From Marasmius tenuissimus (Eukaryota; Basidiomycota; Agaricomycetes; Agaricales; Marasmiaceae), in NCBI GenBank assembly GCA_029532415.1, contig JAQOTA010000069.1, positions 62,001 to 126,000 of the forward strand: a stretch of DNA of 64,000 bases. The letters run 5' to 3'. Positions 1 through 10,486 of the stretch are shown in pieces. Under the pieces are notes generated by a model. It did not search any database. It saw nothing but the letters and a program-made list of their open reading frames with translations, and was not told the DNA's origin. The position numbers were made by a program, and so were the translations under genes. Each line of letters begins with the position of its first letter. The first letter of the stretch is position 1.

Positions 1-1215
1 GCCGCGACTTCCTCTTTTCTACAACTCATTTCACGGACTCGCATTATTGTCCCCCTACGATGCCTTTTTCTTCAATTCATAGGAGCCTACTGCTTGTCCA
101 AGATTGATTAGGGCGCCTCAGCTGGAGCGAACTCTAGCGTTTGACGCGGTCCGAGGAGGATTTGGAGTTGTGTTCCTTACCAGAGGTGCTACATATACGA
201 TACGTTTTCTTTTCTCTTCTTACTTGGCAGTTATCGTCTTGCTCTATTTTTTGTTTGCTTGTATTATCCAGACATCGAGAATTATATCCGTGTTAAAGCA
301 CAGGATATATGCGCGCTACAATCATACACGTTCCATAAGATCAGAGGAGTGTCTTCTGGGTTACTCGAGCTATCCAGCACGTTGCTATCTTTGTTCATGT
401 GAACTTGTCGCCCCAGTCTGTGTCATGCCGGATGTAGCCATCCGAACCGAAGCCAGCCAAACACTGAACCGTGGTCGAACATTCAGCAATACCCAATGTC
501 AGAGCTTCGGGGTCTATAGAGGATTCATGGATATCAGGCTATCCCAGCTGGACAGTCGAGTCAAGTTTTGAGCTGATGCTTCTGCCCAAGACCAACAATT
601 ATGTTTCGGTAGGCCCACAGAGTTGGGCAATGCTTCATTAGCTATGGGACCTACTTTATTGCGAGTGGCGAGGGCTGAATGTTGAACGTCGAATGCCGAC
701 TGAATTCCGAATGACCTGTACGGAAGGTGAGCACATCTCCCCCATTACTCTCCGCAAAAACTTTGGTCTGATCTCTCTTTCCATAAGCTCAGAGACCAAG
801 TCTCTCTAACCTGATCTTCAAGCGAGGACACGTTCCACTGGTATTTACTCGCGGTACGGTCACTTTGTTGCTGGAACCTGATCAAGCAGCCAGGCCTGGG
901 GGGAAACGACGAACACCGGACATTCGTCGTGAAGCCAGAATGAATGAAGGATCCGTGCTGGCCTCCAGGTAAGAATATGCCCAGTGACATCCAGGGACCA
1001 GGGTGGCCCCAGTGCTTTCTGACGTGGGCGTATTGATCCACATTTCGTCGACAATGCTGGGCGGAGAAGAGCCTTTGGCCCGCAGTGATTATCATGAATC
1101 CTGGCACTGTAGGCTATCTGCCGGATGGACATTCGGTTCAACAAGCTTGGACCCATCGAGACCCATAAATCCACGTGGCTCAGTGGTCCCAGAACGCGAG
1201 GTTTTTGTTCCAACT
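1..1215 (+). repeat. Dispersed repeat, copy A (cut by the window edge)
   Basis: This stretch matches 13030-14550 in the same orientation. The best part is about 35-217 here against about 13065-13240: the 100 bases from about 118 to 217 look identical by eye, while flanking sequence is clearly diverged. Weaker matches continue at about 481-525 (against 13494-13530) and 725-1010 (against about 14160-14425), in the same order. The conserved core can be read as a short open frame starting with the residues MIRAPQLERTLAFDAVRGG in the plus direction, and an ATG for a different frame lies at about 60. I do not recognise the peptide and no downstream exon is convincing. It may be the 5' part of a non-autonomous transposable element or of a decayed gene family. 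The left end lies outside the window. Confidence 0.6.
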
Positions 1216-3025
1216 GTCTAACGAACCTTTATCAGGGCTCGAATCGACCCTCCTGCTTACACAACTACGGGTTTTGCATATCCGATTGAGTTATTCGTCC
1301 TCAGTTAAACGCTGACGGTGGGCCGTCCAATCTCCGGGCATCGCTACCACGGGACGAGACTTCCCGCGTGTATTCCCGCTACTGACGTAAGGAAGTAGAA
1401 GGGTATTTACCGTGGTGAAAAAAAAAAGCTCGCTTCGTGAGAATTCTGCCTTTTGGCGCCCACAACGTGACCAACAGACGCCGTTCATCCTCGAAAGCGC
1501 CGTCCAAGCGCCATAACACTCAAATCTAGCGCCATCCATACAAATTTAAGCGCTACTCCGTACTGAATTTCTCTCGATGCAAGGGGGGAAGAATGACAGC
1601 TCGCCCATTCAGTCAGTGAGGCTTGGCGCGACAAAAATTGGCGCCATGTCAGCCCGTTAAGCGCCATGTCAATCTTATAAGCGCTGTCCCTCGCTGTCCT
1701 GGATGACTCTGCCACAGCGCAGCTTTCTGTTGGGTCTTCTTAAGCACTCAGAAGCTGCTACTCGAACCAAGATTCAGCATGATGATAACCATCATGCACC
1801 TCTCAAGCACAGCGTCTTCGAGAGCCATTAGAGACTCCAATTTTAACTTTGGGTAATTACGAGGAGCCGGCCAAAGGCTGGGTGACGAGTAATGCTCTCT
1901 GTTAGCATTCGTACTCAACATCTGACTAGCATGTTCATGAGTGTATCCGACTCATCACAGTACCAAAAAACAGGCACAATATCAATGGAGTTGCTTCCAA
2001 AGCCCTCAGGAGTCAGGCCTGGGCCCTGTACTATAAGCTGTATGGTAAATCCATGATCTGTATCCCGAATTGAGTCTTCCATAGGATTGTAAACCGTTAT
2101 TTGAGGCCTTGCTACAGTACAGTCATTGACATTTCAGTAGCGGGCCGTGCCGCGTAAGGCGGCGACCAAGGTTATATTACCTTGCTTGTCAAGGTCTCTC
2201 CCTGCATGAATTAGACTTTCCCATGCATTTTACAAACAGGTTCAAACATATTCGATAAGATTAGTAGATTACCAGAGATGGTCTATCTCTTGATCAGATA
2301 CTTGCTTTGTAATCGTGCGCGTTCTCCCCGCTCGTTGTCGGTCATCGCGTCGCCTATTTGACTTCGTTCGACCTCAATCCCTCATCTTCCTTGTTTTTTT
2401 TTGACCTTGCGTCGTTTCATTGGTCTCTCTTCCCGACTCGACTCCTTCCGAAGTTTCTCTATGTTTTATGGTCTCGAGATAACACGGTGACCCACAGCGT
2501 TATCTCCTATGCCTGCATTAAAGTGAGTCTATTTCTCTTTGTAGCTGCTCTGGCTTGTTTTCCATTACTCCTGCTTCCATAGCTCAGCTTTCTAAGCTCT
2601 TTACGCGACACATAAAACCAGAGCAAGAAAAGAAGACCCTGGGTGTTTAGGGTTAGGGTGTCATGGCATGCCTGCATTTGCGCGAATGCAGTCCCTCCGT
2701 GGCAGCACGTGTATGCCTCGCCACTCACCCATATCGCGCTGCTGTTCTCTTCCAACACTTTCCTTCAAGATCTTCAAGTCGCATTTGGATCGCTACTTTT
2801 TGTGCCTACCAGTCGTCGGTTGTTGGAGAGGTCGCGGGTGACATCATGCACAGCATTTTGCTACCTGCAGAAACGGTGTACATGACCTTTTTTCAGGTGA
2901 GTAGTATATCGTTGCATTCTTTTTCCTCCTTACTGATTGATTTTGCAGGCCTTTCTCGTGTCGCACATACTCCTATGGATACTTGTACCTACGTACATCG
3001 TCGAAATAAATGAACATTTTCCCCT
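1216..3025. other. Gene-poor stretch left of the Helitron gene
   Basis: No coding frame here is convincing. It contains the GCGC-motif array described separately, a short hairpin at about 2168-2185 (6-bp arms CAAGGT/ACCTTG), another at about 2275-2291 (arms AGAGAT/ATCTCT), and two telomere-type TTAGGG units at about 2646-2658. The 3' end of the Helitron must lie in this stretch or nearby, but I could not fix it. One possible minus-strand end, CTGG followed by T, falls at about 2274, but the hairpin overlaps it, which is atypical. Confidence 0.4.
1494..1690. repeat. Array of short GCGC motifs at near-helical spacing
   Basis: The motif AGCGCY or GGCGCC, often extended to AGCGCCAT(GTC), recurs at about 1496, 1507, 1528 and 1549, then at 1639, 1659 and 1679. 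Spacings are 11, 21 and 21 bases in the first group and 20 and 20 in the second, close to whole multiples of one helical turn. Single related sites also occur at 1455 and 1625. The last three repeats form a degenerate 20-base tandem unit. This may be a protein-binding array or a minisatellite remnant. No adjacent gene start was found to which it clearly belongs. Confidence 0.5.
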
Positions 3026-6000
3026 TCAATGATCGTCTGGCCTGATTACCCTCCTATACCACTCTGTTGTTTTTGCATCGAGTCTTTCCAATCTGTCGTC
3101 CTCAGCTATCAATTCGGCTTCATGTTTCTGCTTGAAGGCCCCATCCTCAAAATCACGAAGGAGCCGTATACTGTGCCTTCCTCGACTTCGGGATAGTGCG
3201 ACGTATAGATTGAATAAAGTGAGTTTGCCTGCAACAATATTAGACTGCTTCTTTTGACTCAGTTCTTTCACTGACCTGTAGGAGGCTTCGCGACGTCAAC
3301 AACAACCTCTGGGAGTGTCTGCCCCTGGGCACGGTAGTCTGTGAATGCATATGCCAAGGTCATTGCAAACTGCCGTCTCCTTATCGTTCTGTTCACTACC
3401 CGGTTGCCACCTTGTTCAACCTCCACCCTCACTGTCTGTACCTTCGGCTCTAACGGTATGACCCCTTCCTCTAGTCCTGGCAGTTTTGATGCCCTTGTAC
3501 GAGTCATCTTGACGAGTACATAAAGGGGCAACTTTTTCAGGAAGATCACCCCCTCCTCCTCCCGGTCGATGTCATCTTCATCCTCCAAGACTATATCAAC
3601 GATTTCTGCCCGACTCCCGTTCGCAATATCCAAGTCGGTATCGAGGTTCTGGGTTACCATTACCTCGGCCCCAATGCACAAGTCCACCGTTCTGGGCAGG
3701 ATTTTACGACCCCTGCACTCGCGTTGGAACATGGAATACCGTTCGGCGACATCAAGTCTTCGCCCATTTGTGCTGTCTTCGGCCCGGCAGACATATCTAA
3801 TACGTCCGTTCGCCCTGCAAAACTCTTGGAGTGCTGCCTCATTCCATCGGTCTCTAACTCCATGCCGCGGGGTGACAAGTGATGGGTTCTCCAGTCGATC
3901 ATGTCCCTCCTCGTCCTGATTTGCTACAATTAACGATCGTAGCAGACCAAGATCTCCATCCCCAACTTCTCCATCCCTCAGTCTAACCAAGAATTCACGC
4001 CATACGCGGTCGACTACCTGCATTTGCTGCCGTAAAATCACCACGATGTCAAACTCCTCGTATATTTTGCGCCCCAGCTGCTGGTCGGGGGTATCGTTGA
4101 TGAAGTCGAGAGGGTAATACAAGGCCTCGTGTCTGGCTGTTGCTACCGGTGGAAATTGATGGAAGTCCCCGCAGAGGATAACATTAACACCACCAAAGGA
4201 ATAACTGTCGTCCGTATTCGATTGCTGCTTTCCAATGGAGAGATGCCTAGAGAATCGTGCGAGGAAGGTTTTGCTGAGCATGGAGTGTTCATCGATGATA
4301 AGGTATGTCTTGTCCTTCCAAAATGCTTCAAGGCCCTGGCGCTTCTTCACCGAAATCTCATTCCTGCCTCCTGCAGATATCTGTGCGATCTGATGTAGCG
4401 TCTTGCCTTCCACTAGCGATGCTGCTATTCCCGTGTATGCCCCTTTTTGCAACATGTATGGCACTCCTCTCTTTGCGAATAGCTTTGTCACTGTCTGTAT
4501 GACCCGTGACTTCCCTGTTCCCCCCTCGCCATACATCGTCATTCTCAAAGGGGGCAAATTGGACACGTTCTTCAGGGTCTGGTCGAGGTGCCACTCGACG
4601 ATATCATAGGATCGTCGCTGCTCCTCGTTCAGTTCTGCCAAGTTCAACTCCACAAGTGAGTCTGCATTTCCTGTCTCTCTGGTGCCCCCAAGATATTCAA
4701 CGCCTCCTTCATCATCGTCAGGTCCCATTATAACATTAACTCCACCCCCGGAAGGACCATCATCAACAACAGACTCATTTGCACATCCAACAAGTCCCTG
4801 CAGATTTGAATCTTCGGTCAGCTGACGGCGCCACTGAAGTAGTCTCTCCCTTTCGCCCATATCAGCGACATGGCCTCGCATATCAGTTCCTGCTGGGTCC
4901 AACGTCTCGTCTGAAAACATTCCTGCCAACCTCGCATACAAAACAGCCATCCTCCCATGGTTATCCTCCCGCTCACTACCCCTCCATGTACGCTCCAGCT
5001 CATTCAACAAGTCCATAGTCAAAAGGCGGGATTCACTGCCAGTATTCCCCTCGGGTGTTGAATCAGGGCTTTCATCGTCGACATCAATGTCGTAACTTGC
5101 ATCGCTATAATGGCTACTCTCTCGGTTCACGGCTGCCGCCCGTAAACACTCGTAGTAGTATTGAATGTTGGACAGGATATCCTTGGCTTTCTGGGGTGCG
5201 TTTTCGAGATATCTCTCAAACGCTTCTTCCCACGTCTCATCATTTGACTTCAGATCGCGTTGTATATCTCTCCACGGCTTGAGCAACAACAGCATCGAGG
5301 CACAGTAGAAAGGCTTCATCTCATCGTCATCTCGCCGAGGGAATTTGGGCCCAATGAAGCTGGGGAGGGTGTTATGATTGGGCCTCTTGCGCACACGAAC
5401 AATGTGCTCATGTGAAGGGTGTGGCTGAAGATAGGGCAACCGATCATGGCGAGCAGGTCCCTTTCGTCTATGATCCTCGGATCCGGTGGATTCATTCTGG
5501 CTTTGGTAGGAACGGTCTTCCCATGTGTCGATGAAAAACTGGATGATGTTCATGTCACCCAATTCATCGTTTCGCAAGGCGTAATCGGTCACTTGGCTCT
5601 TCAACTGAAGACACCCTTCGGAGTTCGGCTCAAGCGTGCAGACCTCTTCGTTGCTCTCGTCCTGTCCATAGTTCAAATGATTATGCTTGTTAGTGAGTGT
5701 CAATCACGTTAATCAGTGCCATGCTTACCTCTCCTGCTCCTCTACCAGGTTCGGAAGTATCTATTTCTGCGGATTGTGTTCTCTCAGTATGTGCGCTATG
5801 AAAAACATAAGCAACAATGCCCCCAAATGTATCGTGTTCCCATACCTCCCTGTTGCCCTCAACCCAGGAAACTCTCGAAACAACGTGGCTAGAAAGGACG
5901 ACCAAAAGATTGGAGCATATCTATGGGAACAGTAGACATCGCCCCATCCCATCAAGTATGACATGACCATTGGTGAGGCGAGCTCCTGCTCTCGGTTGAC

Positions 6001-8941
6001 TGAGTTGGCTAACCGGAATAGCAGGATTCGTTGCTGGTCGCGGCGGCTAGTTGTCTCTGGTTGATGACTTTGGTGATACTTGAACGTTCCCATTGTTATG
6101 GCAGATAAGTTATGTGACTTCTGTTGGGGCTTGGAGATGTATTTCGTGACGTAGAAGGCGATATTCTTTGTGTCGCCTCCATTTGTGAGCAGCTTCACAT
6201 CATTGTTCGAGCGGGTACAGAAGGAGATTGTGGGGTTGTAATTGTTGAAGAAGGGATACCGCCGACTTGGTCCCCACGAGCCATCTTCTGCCACGTACAC
6301 ATCATCCGTAACCTCCCAAGGTGCTCTGCGTTTGCAAATCATGGCGCCGTTCCTGTTCACAACCAGACATCTCCTCGGTTCACAGTGGTGAATCTGTGTG
6401 GCCCTCATAACCCCTTTCTCAAACTCCTGCGCATCGGCTTCGTAGGTCATGCTTCCAGGGTCCAGGGGCCGGGAATATGCTGCCTCATCGTCCGCAGGTG
6501 TGGCTTTGATATCGTCGACTGTGTCCAAGCCAGGAAACGAGGCAAGGATGTTGGCGCGGATATATTCCCGCACGCGGACCCGAAACTCCTCCGATCGAAG
6601 CATCTCCTGCATCTCTTCGTATGTTGGCGAGTTTTTGAGCCAAATAAGGATATGAAGATGGAGCGATCCCCTTCCCTGTGTCTCGACAACTCCAAAATAT
6701 GCAGTAACTTCGCCAAATATTCCCTCGCCACTCTGGACACTGCCACGAGGCACCTTCACACCGAACAGGGTTTCCAGCACAGCTCGCACAGTGAAGTGGA
6801 AGAACTCCGTGGATGCATATGGATCAAACACCATGTTTTTTGCTCGTTGCTCCTTGTCAGGACCCATTGTTCGCAGAAACCTGTCTAGGTCAATGTCTTC
6901 CCCTGCAAATACCTGAGCAATAGGGTCATGCAAATCCGTTGGGTTAATGGTAACCCATAGCGATGGTGGGTTCATATATGTCGTTGTTGACCATATCTGA
7001 TTGCGTAGTTTTGCTCGACTTGCATTAGACCCAGTGACTCGGCTGATTACAGTCTGCATATGCCGTCGAAGCAGGAGAATGGCTGGGTCTGTGATAGGTT
7101 CGTCTCGTTCTTCCTTCTCTTGTGCGTCTTTCAACTTCTCCTCTGTTATTGTCGATAACAGTGTTGCGTCACGATCAAATGTCTTCTTTGCGATCTGCAC
7201 CTTCGCCGAACCAAGGGCCTCCCTCCGCTGGTGATTACCAAAGGCAACAAAGGCAAAGTAATCATTCAACCGAAACCGGCGATCGTGATATCGAAGGGCC
7301 CACTGAACATGCTCCCGATGGTCAACAATCACAGGTCGGTCTGCTTCGATTCCACCCCTTCCGTATGGAAACAGAATAGGGAATAACTTTTCGAAATAGT
7401 TATGACCACTTGCTGAACTGCGATCGACAGCGGAACTTTCCGCATCTCCTCTTCTGGGACGCCCGAATGTATTGACTGGAGGTCCCCCAAACCGGACGGC
7501 ATATGGTCCTTCCTCCCCTCTGTCCCACAAGTTCATCAAGCTCCAGCGCATGAGCTCACTGCTCGTCAATTGGCTCAAGTCCATATCAAGGCTAGCGGAG
7601 CTCTGCAGAGGTACAATGTCCGGATGATGAACGAAGTTATCGTCGAATGCTGGATCTGTGAATACGACTAGTCATTAATTTGGACTTCGCGACGAGTTCA
7701 AATCAAAAATCCATACCTTGATCTCGTGGTACGTATCCTCCTTCTTCTTGATCAACTGCACCATCGTCATCTGACCATCGAATCACATCGCGTACTTCAG
7801 CGGGAACTCCATCCTCAGGCAACCCTTCCAACCGCTCTATCGACACCTCCAATTCGCCGTAATACTTCGGATTGTTCGTCTTCAACCATAGGAGGGCATC
7901 ACGAATCAACCGACGCCGAACGCGAAATGTCCGGTGGACCCACGAATCGGGAAGCTTCTTTACCCCACTATAGACAATTGTCATGACGGATGGAAGAATC
8001 GAAAGTGGTCGCGGCATGATATTGCCCTGCAGGAGGTCAAGTATGGACTCCTGGTTGAGTGTATACGTTGTAACATTTCCTCGCATTGCAGGCAGAAGAG
8101 TGTCCTCTTTACGGCCGGCCCCTATCCGTTTGGGGAATAGCTTGAAGACTGTAACACGCGGGTAAAGAAGGGCGATCAACCTCTGTTCGGAAAATGACAG
8201 GGCTTCCAATACGTCCGGAACAGGGCCAATCCACATATCGTTTGCGAGCGAAAACTTTGGTGGCAGCCCCGCTCTCTTTGACGAAGACAACTCATCCCAA
8301 CATTGCCCGCACAGATCGCCTGCCAGTTCACCTCCTTCTTCCCGCATAACCTCCACCTCTACAAGTAAACCGTCGACAAGTTGCTGAGATGGGTGTGGAG
8401 TTGTAGGTTTGAGACGACTCCGATTGGGCAATGCGGCAAGAGAGGTATGTTTCCATCGTTCTACATCATCTAGAACGTGGTCGTTCTGACGACCACAACA
8501 GAAACACACTTTCCGCTTCACCACAACACCTGAAGTCGCGTAGTGGAACTTGTGTCGGCAATGGCGAATGGTTTCCGCGGACGGGTTCTTCAGGTACAGG
8601 CTGAGGTCTCGGTCGTGCTCATCCAACCATTCCGTTCGCCTATTTACTCTCTTCCTTGCAACACCCTCATTCTCATCGGATGTATCTTCTCGCTGCCTTT
8701 TCCGGGTGCCACTTCCATTCTTTCTAATAGCAATATCCGACAAACGTTCCAAAATCTCCTGAGGCGAGTTTTCTGATATGTGTGTAATCAGCTCGTGCTT
8801 TGAGTGACGACAGGCTGATGGTATCCGTATAACACCCCTCACCCCAGCTCGGAGTTCGTTGACTGTTAGACGATGTAGAAGTAAAGGTAAATCTGAGGCC
8901 AGTGTTGGTGTGCGAACTGGATTGCCTGACATTGAGGTCAA
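3026..8941 (-). mobile_element. Helitron (rolling-circle transposon), coding body
   Basis: The span covers the complete Rep-helicase gene described in the CDS entry. Helitrons move by a rolling-circle mechanism using an HUH endonuclease fused to a PIF1-type helicase, insert between A and T, begin with TC and end with a hairpin plus CTRR. Only the coding body is delimited here. The terminal TC and CTRR were not identified with confidence, so the real element is longer. The neighbouring host-like gene starts only 265 bases upstream of the transposase start, so the 5' terminus either lies in that short gap or the element includes that gene. Confidence 0.85.
3026..8941 (-). CDS. Helitron Rep/helicase transposase
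   Basis: Five exons, complement of 3026-3228, 3276-5661, 5729-5795, 5846-7655 and 7717-8941, join in phase into about 1896 residues with no internal stop. Residues 1-408 carry a Cys-rich segment (KVCFCCG near 147, CGQCWDEL near 212) followed by a DUF6570-like stretch (LANDMWIGPVPDVL). Residues about 440-1000 form the helitron-like N domain, with the HUH histidines in GSLHLHILIW near 742 and the tyrosine motif FYVTKYISK near 910. The C-terminal half is a PIF1-like helicase: Walker A GEGGTGKS near 1414, Walker B LIIDEHS near 1491, LCGDFHQFPP, and the final LYVALSRSRG motif in the last exon. All catalytic motifs are present, so the protein may be active. The 50-nt intron at 5796-5845 is needed to keep the frame. 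The start is the first ATG of the open frame and could be shorter. Confidence 0.85.
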
Positions 8942-9144
8942 GGTCGATGTTCCTCCTTAGAATTTTGCCCCATTGTGATATCGCGATGGACTACTGCCCG
9001 ACTCCACTGAGCCACATCGATGATGAATCATACCATTGTTGCAACTCCTCTTTTTGAAAATGTGGACCTCCAACCACATCCACCGGATTTACTTTGAGTG
9101 CTTGGCGCCACTCCAACGTCCAACGTGGCTCATACTCGCCCAGG

Positions 9145-9151
9145 TATAAAA
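9145..9151 (+). promoter_or_regulatory. TATA box
   Basis: TATAAAA lies 55-61 bases upstream of the ATG at 9206 and is followed by a pyrimidine-rich stretch before the start codon. Spacing fits a short 5' leader. Confidence 0.55.
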
Positions 9152-9205
9152 GCCACTCGTTTGGTCCACTGTTCATCTCATTCCCTTCCTTTCAGTATAC
9201 TCATC

Positions 9206-10226
9206 ATGTCTGCACCCGTCGACCTCTCACATTTCTGGCACCAAAAGCTGTCTAAAGACAAGAACTACATCGGCTCGTCATCCTTCTCCACTGATTCGGT
9301 TGAGTGGATCAAGTCCGGCCATGGTCACGCCCTAGTCGCCAAGGGTACCGAGGACGCTGCCACTCTTCGTGTCATTGGGAGAGTTTCTGACCAGGACTGT
9401 CGTGTTACTGCTGACGGTTACTGGAAGGAGGATTCTCGCAAACCTATTGAAGCTGTGGAACTCAGCTTTTCCATTGAAAATCCCTCGCTCGTCATTCCGT
9501 TCAATGAGAAGTATGCGCCATCCTTGCAAAATTTCAAGGTGCTCATGGACAAAATCTCCACCACGGGGTACAAGAAGAACGGGGGAGTGGTGGAAGTGCC
9601 GACTGGTATGGACCGGATGAGATTCAAGCACAGTATATTTCAGGTAAGTACAATTTTCGCTGCACAGGGCTTCAAACTTTATGGCTAAATGACTACTTGT
9701 TTACACAGCGCAAGAACGACGACGATACTGAAGAGGAGGAAGATGATCTTGGTGAGCACTATATTTACTACTATTTCCACTCACAGATGTGATAACGCGT
9801 CTGTTCTACTATTCCAGGTTTAGGGATTGAGTTTACAATCGATGGATGGCCCACTTCGACTACGGATGCAGCATCTGCGCTCGCTCGGTTGAAAACGGCA
9901 GGAACGCATGACCTCTGTTACCTTCCTGCGTACAACAGTCAGGGTGATATTATTCCGCCGGACGCATACAGGAAAGCACTGGAGAATGCAATAGTTCAGG
10001 TTTGGTTGCTACTTTAAGTGACTAGTCCTGTTACTTATATGCATATTCCTAGATTGACTTCACGCTCGAGCACTGGAAAATCGCCAAGGATCACGCAGAT
10101 GCATATAAAGCGAGCGTCGTGAAGGTATCTGTGTTGGAACCTCCTCGCAGTGTTGTAGTGAGAAGCCCCAAAAAGAGGAAGCCTGCAGCGAAGGACCCTG
10201 ATTCGCCATCCAAGAAACGGGCGTAA
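9206..10226 (+). CDS. Unrecognised protein, likely nuclear
   Basis: Four exons (9206-9643, 9709-9751, 9818-9999, 10053-10226) give 278 residues. I do not recognise the family. Residues 1-146 form a mixed hydrophobic/polar globular segment starting MSAPVDLSHFWHQKL. A short exon then encodes an acidic run (DDDTEEEEDD). A second globular part follows (GIEFTIDGWPTST...), and the tail is basic with KKRKPAAK and SPSKKRA, which resembles a bipartite nuclear localisation signal. Acidic stretch plus basic tail is common in chromatin-associated proteins, but that is only an inference. A TATA box sits just upstream. The gene is head-to-head with the Helitron transposase, 265 bases between starts, so it may lie inside the element or share its promoter region. 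No disruption is visible. Confidence 0.75.
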
Positions 10227-10486
10227 ATAGATAGTACTATATTGTCAGATTATTGAAATAAAAATGTTGTTCGATGTCTCCGCGATCTTCGTGACAAGCA
10301 AGGTGGCAGCCGCGGGACGCGCGCCTAACGAGTAAGACAGTCAGTGATTGATGACGACTTTCAAAGAACCGCCCACCTTGCCCTGACTGACGCTCGTCGC
10401 TGTGACTCACGGGAAGCACATAGGTAAGCACGTATCCGTCTCTGTTGAGCAGAATTGGTTGGAACTTGATATCATCCAAGCAGGAC

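Noticed and set aside
6124..6888. Plus-strand open frame of 254 codons inside the Helitron gene
   Set aside because: It is antisense to the Rep domain, which has clear catalytic motifs; no domain or start context supports the plus frame.
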